A stretch of DNA of 64,000 bases from Eutypella sp. D-1. Lineage: Eukaryota; Ascomycota; Sordariomycetes; Xylariales; Diatrypaceae. Position numbers and translations under genes: made by a program. Positions 34,614 to 44,903 of the stretch are shown here, piece after piece. Below the pieces are notes generated by a model, which was not told the origin of the DNA, did not search any database, and worked only from the letters and a program-made list of their open reading frames with translations. The first letter of the stretch is position 1. Each line of letters opens with the position of its first letter. Location of the stretch: assembly GCA_023313575.1 (NCBI GenBank), contig JAJTTP010000003.1, positions 2,852,001-2,916,000 on the forward strand, in the 5' to 3' direction.

Positions 34614-35611
34614 AAGAACTCCGGAACTCAAGAACTCAAAAAGGGATCTGGGGATTCAGTCTAAAATGACGACTGCCAAGATGAAGAGACTGATAAAGGC
34701 TGTCTTGCGTGGCTGCATAGACATACATGTATAATTGGTCTGCTGCAAAGCATAGACAGTGTCATTAAGCCACACATATGACTGTCCTGACCGTCTTGAG
34801 CGGTGTTCTTTCTTAATTGTTTTTTCCGTCCTGGCAAGGCCTGAAGCTCGGTTGCTCGGGTAAGCGAACCCCCCGGCGATGCTCCCTCCCTAAATACTGA
34901 GGTAGGTAGCTGTGCCATTCGCACTCAGCGGCGGCACTGTATAGTACCCGGAGAGATGTCTGGCTCAACAGGGAATCGCATTGTTCTGGGACATGCGGGC
35001 GGCTGCGTGCTTCGTGCCGAAGAAAAGTTTCCGTGATGCAGGCAGACTCGTGGGGGCAAAGGAGCGGGGGCCAACTCCGTTCCGCCTGTTGCAGCAACAT
35101 CCTGCCAGCCTGCTTTGAGATGAAGAGCGCTAGATGGGCTGGATGGCCAAAGTGACAGGCTCTTCGCGCAGCGCGGCTTTCCGCGCTAGTCCCATGAGAT
35201 TTCGGATATGCGACTCTATCGCAGATGCCATTGACCGGTGTAATGTTCAGTGTTCAGCTGCTTAGCTGCGCCATGTCTCAGATGGATGCGGTGACGGCAC
35301 TGGTTGATCGATTGAAATCCTATCAATACTTATATTTTCTTGGCACTAACTAGTACGAAGTAGTACTAAATAGTACCCATGGGCTGCCAGGTTGCCACGA
35401 GGTGGAGAGGAAAGCAACCAGCTGTTCCGCATTAGTATATGATATTTTGAGAATTGACAGCGCGATCGCAATGAATTCAATATATCTCAGGGTGAAGCCA
35501 GGGTAAAAAGCTTGAAGATTGGAATAAGAAGGATGGTACTGATCACGACATCACCTCCACGGTCCTATGAAGAGATGACGCGCATGAGTGCATCACGAGG
35601 ATTGCGTGATC

Positions 35612-35647
35612 AAGGCGCTTAGAAAGGCGCTTAGAAAGGCGCTTAGA
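35612..35647. repeat. 12-nt repeat, three perfect copies
   Basis: The unit AAGGCGCTTAGA occurs at 35612, 35624 and 35636. Because it is a multiple of three it leaves an antisense frame open (SKRL repeated), which makes a small ORF at 35543-35731 look longer; I do not regard it as a gene. Confidence 0.9.
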
Positions 35648-36628
35648 AAAGGGCAGAAGAGGTCCTTGATTCTTAGAACTGTCCAGGTAGTCCGCAGACA
35701 CCAGATTTTTTTTTCTTTCTATCCTGTCCATAGATCCTAAATATATCTCAGCGAACCTCTAGTATGCATTGCGACAACACACGACACGATATACTTCGTA
35801 CAAAAAGCAGGATGCGTGAGTGCTTGTTGGCGGAGATGCTGCCGCAAGAGGAATATATAACCTTGCTGCAAGCCTTGGAAGTAAGCGATGAAAGGATGAA
35901 TCTCCATAAAATACCCCGTCAAGTCCCCCCCAGGTCCGTTCAACCAAATCCTGTCCAAGCCTGCTTGGTCCTGAAATGGGGTTTTGGGACGCGCAAGTCC
36001 AGAACTCAACTCAAGTCTTTTTTTAAAGAGGATACTAAGCCCGATTTATAAAAGCTTGGATCACTTACATACGCAGGAACTAAAGCTGCATTGGCTTCAA
36101 TTGGCTCCTCTCCACTGCTTCCCTTCAGGTTCCTGAAGTCCCGCTGAAGTCCTCTTAATCGTCCCAAGTCTTCTCCCACCCCTGTCTCTCTTGTGCTGTT
36201 TATCCAAGTTCGTCATGCAGGATAACCGTTTTAGTAACTTTTGCCCACTTTAATCGGCGATTCAGTCCTTAGATTGGTCGATCCTCGAAATTGCCAGCCG
36301 CGTGAACAGCCCCCACAAGAGCGTGGACCACCGTTTCGTTTTAAAGCATGTTGACTGATGCAACCAATCAAATCGCTGTGCCTTTCTGATCCCCCTCTAA
36401 CCCCCCTAGACCACCAAGACCACTTGCGCCGGACCGTAAGTAGCGAATGCCAGGCTTTGCCGGGACACCCATAGGCCGCCCATGATTGGTGTTTATCTTA
36501 TTCTTATGTGGATCCTCAAAGCCGAACTGGCTGCAAGACTGGAAGCGGAATAAACGAACCAAGACGAACAGCCCACTCAGGGCAGGGGATGCAGGGGGTG
36601 ATCTCTGCCCCCCCGGTCCCCCGATCCT

Positions 36629-36638
36629 CCCCCCCCCC
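36629..36638. repeat. Poly-C run (10 nt)
   Basis: Ten C about 630 nt upstream of the membrane-protein start at 37266, in a pyrimidine-rich leader. Confidence 0.85.
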
Positions 36639-37265
36639 AAAAGCTAACCTGCCAGTGCCTGCTAACCTATCTATCTACCTTAATAAGTTTTCTGCATCCG
36701 AACTCCTCCATTTCCTTCCTCCCTTTTCCCTCTCCTTCACGAGCTTCCCCGTCGTCGTTGTCATCGTCGTTGGTCTGGTTAGGGCAATTGCGCTCACTCT
36801 TTTCTAACAACCTCTAGTCGTTCTTTCATTGGTTTCAGCTTCATTCTTTCAGCTGTCACTGTCCAGTCTTTTTTTGTCTTGACTTTTTATCGACGACAGA
36901 TTAACAAACAAATATTAACACAATAATATTTTTTGCTAGAGGCCGAGGCCAATCCCTCCAGCCCTTCCGTAGGTCGGCCCCCCCAAAGTCCAGCCCAGCT
37001 TTTGCCTCCCCCCCTCTCCCCCCTTGATGTCTCGGAATCATCCGCCAAAGTGAATATAGCTTGATGATCTTCTTTGTGAGACTTCTAGCTTCATGTTGAT
37101 GGTTGATGGGCCATTGTGATCCGATCGTCATGTAGATTAGCCGAAACTAACTTTTTTTTGCCTGACACAGCTTCAGCCTTTCGTTGCAGGTTATTTTTCT
37201 CCAGTAGGACAGGCACTGAGGCAATAATCAGTAATACTTACTTACTATCCGAGCCTTCCTTGACT

Positions 37266-37841
37266 ATGTCTCCCCTTCGCGAAGTTGTCTCTCGAAGCAA
37301 TGTCGTCCTGAACCGTCGCGATGTGGATGCCGATCCCGATTCCAACTCGGTCATGAACCTCATGGTCACCCTCCTTGGCGTCGCCTTTTTCTCCCTATTG
37401 CTGGTCGCTGCCCTGTTCATGTTGCGACGGATGAGGAAACGTCAACAACCGACACCCGATGAGACACTACCTCAGTACAACGACATAAAACATCTTGACG
37501 GCCCTAATACCAACCGTCTCACAATCCAGACTGCCGATGGCCGATCCAGCATCCTGGTTGTGAATGGCCGCCCCATGCTGGCCGACCCCGAGTCGCCCCC
37601 TGACTCGCCAAACAATATCCCCCAAATTCACATTACCTTCCCCGACGAACAGGACGAAAGCGGCCGCCGACAGAGTGGGCGCGTTGTCGTTGTTCGCGTA
37701 GGCGACGCCACCTATGGTCTCGAGCCCGTCAAGGAGGAGCAGCTTCCCGCATACGAGAAGGAGAGCAAGGACGGTTTCTACTCGATCGACATGGACAACA
37801 TCGGCGGATTAAAGGAGAAGGACCGATCTCAGTTCTCATGA
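37266..37841 (+). CDS. Conserved single-pass membrane protein with LPxY motifs
   Basis: The open frame begins further upstream, but the ATG at 37266 (GACTATGTC) is the likely start, giving 191 aa. There is a short lumenal or extracellular N-terminus, one membrane segment (about 31-53, MVTLLGVAFFSLLLVAALF) followed by basic RRMRKR, and a cytosolic tail. The tail holds LPQY (68-71) and LPAY (160-163), close to the PY motifs read by Rsp5/Nedd4 WW domains, and a beta-rich block (RLTIQTADGRSSILVVNGRP). I believe similar proteins occur widely in Sordariomycetes as uncharacterised. A role as a membrane adaptor for ubiquitin ligase is inference only. Confidence 0.75.
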   Translation: MSPLREVVSRSNVVLNRRDVDADPDSNSVMNLMVTLLGVAFFSLLLVAALFMLRRMRKRQQPTPDETLPQYNDIKHLDGPNTNRLTIQTADGRSSILVVNGRPMLADPESPPDSPNNIPQIHITFPDEQDESGRRQSGRVVVVRVGDATYGLEPVKEEQLPAYEKESKDGFYSIDMDNIGGLKEKDRSQFS

Positions 37842-40287
37842 TCGTCGCCGGTGTTACATTCTTCCAATTTCGGCTTTCTAATCACGGACTGCTCGGCCCG
37901 GTCCGACGATATTCTCCTTGTTCGGGGAGGCGCAGCGAACGAAGGTTTACCATGCATGAGAAACGGATTATTCATACCAGCGGGTGCTTTAACGTAATTT
38001 TCTAATCATCTCTGGAACTCGGCGGATCTCTCGAAGAACAAAGAGAACGATCAACTGATGCCTCCAGGGAGGACGAGCCAACGGAGTTTCGCACCATTTC
38101 CATACGTACATACGCGTAACTCCTGGCTTTGGATATATGCCGACCTAGTACATAATGCCGTCATCTCACGTTTAGGGATTGTCGACGCGTCGATGCCCCC
38201 TGAGCGATATATATATACACACGATGAGAAGATGGAATTGACAAGATACATATCTGGTGGAAGGTGTACATCCTGTTATATAATTGATGAATCTACCACT
38301 TGATCTTGATACCAAACCCCTCTCAGAATTCATATTTTCGATACCCTACATATATACATTATTACTTACTTCAAAGACTTGGTTGTGTACATATGAAAAT
38401 ATATGAGCCCAAAAAAGAAAAAAAAGAATATTTAACAGAATCCAATGTACTCGAGCTAATCACATTTGGGTTGTCGAACAGCAAACCCGCTTACTGATGG
38501 AGGATAGAATTTTATATAGTATCGAACCTCCCCCCCCCTCTTGGGTCTCTTGGGTACCATATCCTTCGTCCGTATCGTCCGTAACTTCCGATTCCACGCG
38601 AGCAACTTCACAGGGTGCACGTATTAAGCGCCGTGTGATGCCGAGCAGCTGACATGGGCGCAGGCGCCGGACGAAATGAGTGAGCCACTCCCAACACCAA
38701 GAAGGAAAGCAAATTAACGGCTCCAAACCCCAGAATTCTCAAAATGTAGTATAATCTTTTTCTTTTGAATGCCCGATTCATGGATACATTTCAAACCAGA
38801 TTTAACTGCCCTGGTTATACCCCAGCAAGCTCTTCACCTTTTGCATACTATACATAGAAATAAGCTCGCGAGTTCTGTCCAGCGGCTACATCAAGTGTGC
38901 TACCGCGAGCGCGCCGGTGGCGGCACGCGCAATGGTTTAACTTCTCCGCGTCAAGCTTCCTATCACCCACACGAACGACCCGGTTACAGAAAAAGGTACA
39001 AGAAAGGTGTCCGAATGTCTACGGCATATGCAAATCTCGTACTTCCCCGAGCTTCACGCGTGGCGATTTGGCGGGTCGGTGCCTCAATGTGCCCTTTTCG
39101 GTACACGTGTGGACATGCCACTCTGATTGCCTGTATCCACCGCGATCCCAGGTCTCCATGACCCACAATATTTTCTCATACATATCTGACGATCTTGGTC
39201 ACAGCTCTCAGTTTTATAACTTAAATTCTTTGGTTTGTGATGAATACAGAGTTGTTGGATACTGCCCTTGCTACCTAATAAGTCCTATGAGCAGAGGAAG
39301 GATTCTGTCCGCACCGTCTTGTCAGTCTCATGCATCGATACCCGCGGCGTGCGATATTTGCAGCTTTATCCTAGCACCCTCTCTTCAGCTTTAGACCGCA
39401 CCCTAGTTTATTGGTGCCGCCGGCTATCATTCTAGGTTTTAGAAGGCCATCGAAGTCGTCGAAGGAGGCAGTAGTGGGAGAAGGATTATCGGTGCAGAGC
39501 CTTTCTTAATTGAAAACACTTTCACCAGCCCAGTACCCTCTTTGAAGAGAAGGGGTATCGCCTTTCCTTCAAAACCGTAAAATCTACCGCTTCTTGCAAT
39601 AATGTAGCCGGCGTAGTGCATGTGCAAACAGCGAGTATGCCCTCTCTCGCCGACGCAGCCCGCCATCTAGGGACTTTGCTTTATTTAGCCTCAGTCATAC
39701 AAGGCAACAGGGTTTTCATAGGTTGAAGATGCATATTGATTTTCTAGTTGAACATGTGAACGCGGCTACGGGTACAAACCGATATGCTTGACTGTCACGG
39801 TCAGGAGAGCCTCGCTTTGGTATAGCTATTCTCCACTAGGGATGGATCGGATATAGTGGAATAGGGGGCCTTAAGTCCGGTGAGGGCCAGGGTTTATAAA
39901 TAGGGGAACCCCCTAGCACTAGGGTTCTTTTACTACATGCTAAATATACGATTCCTACCCTACTTAGGTATCCATGGATATACATTACTTCGGTCTTCTG
40001 AACGTGATATTGACTTACCTGACAAGGCAAGTTTGGGGCGGGGTTACCAAAAGCTATTCATCCTTCCGAGGATCTTAGAAATCAACTAAGTTACATGATG
40101 CCAAGGGGGGTTGTATATGGTAGAGGGCCATGAATGCTCTAAGCCCATGATCGGGCTTTCAGTAACCCTAGTAGGTATTATAGGATTTCTAGACTGTTAT
40201 ACAGCTATTACGCTATTCGTACGTGAAGACGCAAGTTTCAAAACACGGCAGGTTAAATTCAATTGATCCTTGCACAAAAGTTAAGAT
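37842..40287. other. Intergenic, 2.4 kb
   Basis: The 3' region of the membrane protein and the 3' side of the small minus-strand candidate. TGTACATA (38386-38393), a UGUANAUA-type word, lies 545 nt after the stop. ORFs at 38769-39161 and 38897-39394 overlap each other in different frames and show no domain or splice logic. A poly-C run lies near 38530. Confidence 0.45.
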
Positions 40288-40788
40288 CTACCCTGACTCG
40301 CTTCCCAGAACCTCTTCTCCAGGCCATTCGTCACCGGAAAGCTCCGACACGGAGTCGTAGACCTCCCCGTCTCCTTCCGTCGCTCTGGAGGCACCTTTAG
40401 GCCTCATACCAGGAGGCTTGTTAGGACTCATGTTGCCGGTGCCATTGCGATAGATATGGACTCGATTTCCACCGGGTCTGCGGTTGTACCGAACCGTGAC
40501 ATGCTCGGTAGAATCATTGTCATTCTTGTGCCACCATTGACCTCCAGCACTAAAGTTCAAAGCAAGAGGATTAGCTTATAATATGTCTTACAGAGTCGCC
40601 CCTGACGCAACGGAAATGTTACAATACACGAGTTTTTGAAATTGGAAGGTGAACAAAACTTAGACGGACCTGTAGACGGTAGCCTGGTTCGAGCTTTGCA
40701 AGACTTGGTAAGCCTTCCAAGCCTTGGTACAAGCGGTGGTAATATCTGGTTGCTCGTTTGGCTTAAGCGTCGAGGGGTTAAACTGCAT
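40288..40788 (-). CDS. Candidate small two-exon gene, 126 aa
   Basis: Two exons, read 40788-40670 and 40549-40288, would encode 126 aa. The junction AG/T joins ATVY to SAGGQWWHKNDND in frame (donor GTCCGT is weak, acceptor TTTAG is fair). The start is MQFNPSTLKPNEQPD; an acceptor-like CTACAG lies directly before this ATG, so it may instead be an internal exon of a longer gene that includes the exons at 41132-41660. The C-terminus is acidic (SVSELSGDEWPGEEVLGSE). No family recognised. Support is only the coherent reading frame and splice sites. Confidence 0.4.
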
Positions 40789-41131
40789 CTGTAGACAGGG
40801 TCACAGCGGATGCGTTTGCTATATATAAGCAAGCTGTGCCTGATAAATGTGCAGTTAATATAAGAGCTGAAGGGAAATCAATAGTAAAAGCAAGCTACTT
40901 CTATCTTTATCAGTAGCAGCAAACAGTGTGCTCTGCGTACTGTCACGTTCAGAAGATGGAAGAAACACTGTAAGGAGTTGAAAAGTCTTAAATTACGTTT
41001 GAGAACCACTAGATATAAGGTGATTCCCTCTACTTATAGACCCAGGTTAGTATCGGACCTCGGGTTTCTTAATGCTCTAAGTCTGATCATGTCACTTACG
41101 GGCTTAACTGAGTGTGACAACGTACACTTAC

Positions 41132-41660
41132 TTATATTAATACTGAATTGGTCATCGTGCAGAACACCACGATCACGTAAGGTCGCAATATTGCTTCCCC
41201 TCACATCAACAACAGATCCGAGCGTACAGCAGCTCATCCACCCAAAATGATTTATTGGCTCTTCTTCCTGCCCCGGAAACTGTTGACTGGAAGGTGACTG
41301 GTCAGTCATCACATGGAAATTCAACGAATCTACACTGCGATGACATCTGCCAATATCTTGGTAATCTAGGAAACAGGATACGGAGTTCGAAATTCTCCAG
41401 CTCTTGGGTCGCAGTGGCGCCACTTACTCTTCAGAGGGTTCGTTTCCACGATCATCTTCATTCAACACGGATTCGGACCAGCCGGTAGCTTTAGGCATAT
41501 GCTCTTTCACTGCGCGGGAAATCTTATCGGTGTACTCATCAAATAAGACTATGATGACCATAATCAAGAGACGCGCTCGCAACACCGGCTTGCTGTAGTC
41601 GCTGGGAAACTGGTCCGTAGCCTGTACCGCCTTGCTCTGTTCTCTGGGCGAAGAGTCCAT
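41132..41660 (-). CDS. Candidate upstream exons of an unresolved gene
   Basis: Exon 41660-41428 begins MDSSPREQSKAVQATDQFP and ends at a consensus GTAAGT donor; exon 41346-41132 follows a GGCAG acceptor and ends at another GTAAGT donor. They join in frame (about 149 residues) with hydrophobic RARLLIMVIIVLF near residue 30. The next exon is not clear; the candidate gene at 40288-40788 may be its 3' part, but the phases do not connect without a further exon between 40790 and 41130. Function unknown. Partial model. Confidence 0.35.
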
Positions 41661-42470
41661 TGTCTATCTGTGGGCTGTCCGGCACGTGGATTAGGGGTCG
41701 GGCTGTGTAAAGGGCTGTGTAATAAGCGGCTGTGTGAGTGTAGGCTGAGTTTATGAATAACAATCCACTAGACTATTCTTGCAGTTGTAGTTAAGAGGGG
41801 AATGAGCTTGCTGATCTTTCAATACAATGAGGGGGATACGGCGCGTGTTCATATATCCACACAATACACATCCTTTGTTCCGGAACAAAATCCTTGTTTG
41901 GGTGTATTATAGGTGTTCCAAGAACTTGGCTGTCGAGGCCCGCCCCTGTCCATGAACATGCGTTCTTTCATCGCCTAACAGTGAGAGCTTGTCGATTGGC
42001 TTATACTTGAGCCCTTGGAATATACGCTAAAGGATCAATGAGGACTGATCCTACGCTATTAGTATAGGAGCACGAAGGAAGAGGGAGAAACGCTGTAGAG
42101 CGATTTGGCAAGAGTGGATCCTTCAATCGTATACTACCTACCATTTCATTCTGGCCCCCAAGTTGCTGCTTGATAAGCTACTTAGGTAGGTATTCGCATC
42201 ATCCATACCTCAATCAATAGTTTATTGAACTGCTGGGCCGCGGGAGGGAGCGCGCTTGATTATTAATTCACTGCCTCTGTTATAACCCACGAAAACGATA
42301 AGAAACGCACTCTCCCCTCTTTTTGGGGGATTTAGACCAGTTCATCCCCTCTAGTCGAGCATCCCACCCTCAATTTTTCCATTTCATTTGTAACTGGCTC
42401 TTGCTGTCTTCCACGAAGGACGAACTATTGACGTTCAAACTATCTGCCGAGTCGCCTGGCAAGTCTCATC
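41661..42470. promoter_or_regulatory. Upstream region of the alpha/beta hydrolase
   Basis: Spacer between the unresolved minus-strand exons and the hydrolase. It contains ACTTAGGTAGGTA (42180-42192) and a T-rich leader; no coding region. Confidence 0.45.
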
Positions 42471-43311
42471 ATGGGTCACCTCTCTATAGTTATTGTCCCC
42501 GGAGCCTCAGGGCTTCCGGAATTTTACGATCCGTTTGTCAATGCCGTCACAGCCCACGGACTGGACATCAAAGCCTTACATATCCCCAGCGTCGGGATTC
42601 CGGGACCCAGAGAAGGCGAACCTCCAACAATGTACGACGACGCGGCTTTCATCGCTACACATGTCAGAAGCCTTGCAGATGCGGGCAATGACGTGATCCT
42701 GATCACTCACTCTTATGGCGGGACGCCAGGTACTGAGAGTGTGCGAGGATTGAGCAAGAAGGAGAGGGAGGCACAAGGCCTAAAGGGTGGAATCGTCCGT
42801 ATTGCCTACATGACATCACTTGTGCCGAATGTAGGGGAGCCAGCTGGAAGCGTACTGGCATCCAAGCCTGAAGAGAGCAAGGTCCCGACTACAATCGTTG
42901 TTAGTTTCTTACCCCACTTGCTTGCTGCACCGAGAGGCACTAACCAGGCCCAAATAGGGTAATGGGTGGTTGTACTACCATGACATCCCCAAGCTGGCTG
43001 CTCTATCATTCTCAGATATGCCACCAAAAGAAGGCGAAGTCTGGGCTAGGAAGCTGGCGCACCACTCAGCCGCCAGCTTTGCCAATCCTTTGACGTACGC
43101 CGGTTTCAAGGATGTCCCGGTGTCATATCTGCTCTGTCTGCATGATCTCACCATTCCACCCGAGATCCAAAAGTCCGGCATCGACATGATTGAGCGAGAA
43201 ACCGGCAAAAAGGTCGCAGTCACGAGTCTCGAGGCCGACCACGTTGCACCGCTTACCCACACCGACGAAGTAGTTAGATGGGTTGTTCAGCTGGCCGAAA
43301 AGAAGGACTGA
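42471..43311 (+). CDS. Alpha/beta hydrolase
   Basis: Two exons, 42471-42899 and 42958-43311, give 260 aa. The intron (58 nt) has a GTTAGT donor, a CTAAC branch point and an AATAG acceptor. The N-terminus IVIVPGASGLPEFYDPFV is the oxyanion-loop strand; VILITHSYGG carries the nucleophile Ser81; LHDLTIPPE supplies Asp206 and EADHVAPLTH His238, completing a catalytic triad. The short 260-residue form without a long lid is typical of AB hydrolase-1 proteins (plant MES/HNL-type and fungal relatives) that act on small esters. The substrate is unknown. No signal peptide, so cytosolic. It converges on the GH76 gene. Confidence 0.85.
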
Positions 43312-43775
43312 AGCTTTGGTGATGGTGCTTGCCTCCATGATATATCTAACCGCATTCTCTAGTTTGCCGCGTACTCATTCATCAACACGGCGACCACTAG
43401 GCATTCAACGAGTGACATGGGAATACGATAAGCTTCCCACGAAGAAATTAGCGATTGGCCCTGGAAACATATATGGCTCTTATCTGAAGCCCAGATATTA
43501 TCTTGCTGCTATGGTAGATGATGGGCCATGGTCCCCTCTTATGACTGAGATGTGTTAACTCCGATATGTAGTACTATTCTACCGAGCCTGTTACATAGTC
43601 TAGAGACCTATAAGGAACCTGGTAACGCTGTATTGTCCATGAAATAGATCAGATGCTATGACTTCCTATCATACTTGAGTCTCCTAACAGGAACAACTAT
43701 ACTTCCAGCTTGAAACCTTGCCAAAAGAAAAAAAAGAAGCCTCGATAATACTCGGAAACCGCGTATCCTTATATG
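43312..43775. other. Convergent 3' spacer
   Basis: 464 nt between the hydrolase stop and the GH76 stop. Nothing else seen. Confidence 0.5.
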
Positions 43776-44903
43776 TTAAAGCCCTGCTACCATCAAACTC
43801 ACCGCACTCTCCTGTCTTCCGAGCGAGAACTTATCGAAGGGCTCCTGCCACGCATACCCATAGAAGTCGGAGCCGTTCCTCGCGTTCTCGTAAGCGGACC
43901 GAGCATTCGCCTCGATGAAATCCCGATACTGCCGCGTGGACGGCAGGGCATTATCGAGCTTGGCCAGATAGCGGATGAAGACGCCCTTGAAGACGGGGGC
44001 ATCGAGATCGCAATCGAGGTCCGGCGGGCAGTCTTCGGTCAGCACGCCGTCCTTCACGAGCACGTCGCTGGCGAGGACAGCGTCCGCGACGGAGCGGGCC
44101 GCCTCGACGTAGGACGCGTTTCCTGTTGCCTCGTACAGGTCGACGAGACCGCCGAGTAGCACGCCCTGGTTGTAGGTCCATGTGGTCTGGCCGTTGTTGA
44201 CGCAAGCCTCGTCCTGCGTGAGGCCGTCGTTGATCAGGTATTCGTCGTTAATCATGCCGCTGGCAGCAAACCAGCTCCACTCGACCAGACTCTGGTTGAG
44301 GTACTTCTTGTCGCCTGGGATGAGACGGTGCAGGCGCGCCGTGAGCGTCAGGTACAGCTCGTTGGAGATGGCGTTGTGGTACTCGCCCTTGGGGATGCTC
44401 CAGATGAGGCCGCCACCGCACGTCGTCGTGTTCCAGTACTTCCACATGTACTCCTCGTCGAGGATGGCGATGTCCAGCCACTCGTCCTCGCCCGTGAGCT
44501 CGTACATGGAGGTCATGGCCAGGGCCCACCAGCCCGTGTCGTCGGTGCTGTCGGCGCGGAACTCGCCCCCGCCCTCCGGCCACCACGGGAGTGGCTTCCG
44601 CTGATTCTTGATGGTCCTCCGCACCTGAGGCAGGTACTCCCGCGACCCCGTCGCCAGCATGTAGTCGAGCACCGCCTGCAGCGCCACCCCGGACTGCCAC
44701 CAGGGGGTTTCTGGGTCACCCCAGAGCCCCGACGTCTTGTTGTACGTAGACATCATGGCGTCCATGGCTCCTTCCGCTGCGGTTTCGAAGTCGAAATCGT
44801 CCTGGCGAGGGCGCGGTGCTGCTATGCCAATTGCTGCTGTGACCCCTGTGATAAGGGGTACTGCAATTAGACAGTGTCGTAGCCATTGTAGTAGCCTCGC
44901 CAT
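43776..44903 (-). CDS. Secreted GH76 alpha-1,6-mannanase-like enzyme
   Basis: An intronless gene of 375 aa. The signal peptide is residues 1-23 (LLQWLRHCLIAVPLITGVTA). The (alpha/alpha)6 GH76 fold shows as WWQSGVALQAVLDYM, then the catalytic Asp pair in STDDTGWWALAM (121-122), TCGGGLIWS, NAISNELYLTLTARL and TYNQGVLLGGLVDLY. GH76 members cleave or transglycosylate alpha-1,6-mannan; yeast Dfg5 and Dcw1 attach GPI proteins to the wall. This protein ends right after the catalytic domain with no GPI tail, so it is more likely a free secreted enzyme than a Dfg5-type one. There are about five N-glycosylation sequons. Confidence 0.93.
   Translation of the reverse strand: MARLLQWLRHCLIAVPLITGVTAAIGIAAPRPRQDDFDFETAAEGAMDAMMSTYNKTSGLWGDPETPWWQSGVALQAVLDYMLATGSREYLPQVRRTIKNQRKPLPWWPEGGGEFRADSTDDTGWWALAMTSMYELTGEDEWLDIAILDEEYMWKYWNTTTCGGGLIWSIPKGEYHNAISNELYLTLTARLHRLIPGDKKYLNQSLVEWSWFAASGMINDEYLINDGLTQDEACVNNGQTTWTYNQGVLLGGLVDLYEATGNASYVEAARSVADAVLASDVLVKDGVLTEDCPPDLDCDLDAPVFKGVFIRYLAKLDNALPSTRQYRDFIEANARSAYENARNGSDFYGYAWQEPFDKFSLGRQESAVSLMVAGL

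Larger units (their letters stand above)
27586..37265. other. 9.7-kb gene-poor region
   Basis: No supported protein gene on either strand across 9.7 kb. Short ORFs are scattered, mostly overlapping pairs on opposite strands, and rich in Tyr/Thr/His from TATG and TACC words. The left part could carry the promoter and a long 5' leader of Pumilio (-); the right end is the promoter and pyrimidine-rich leader of the membrane protein at 37266 (+). Simple repeats are frequent: GACTGGC-type, CCAGG, TG, ATT, AACCTCTC and a 12-mer. A TM-like ORF at 27641-27907 (+) is not convincing. No tRNA was recognised. Confidence 0.5.

Noticed and set aside
27586..37265. Transposon or retroelement in the gene-poor block
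   Set aside because: No reverse transcriptase, transposase or integrase motifs and no terminal repeats were seen.
44182..44870. Plus-strand ORFs of 140 and 180 aa
   Set aside because: Antisense to the GH76 catalytic domain.
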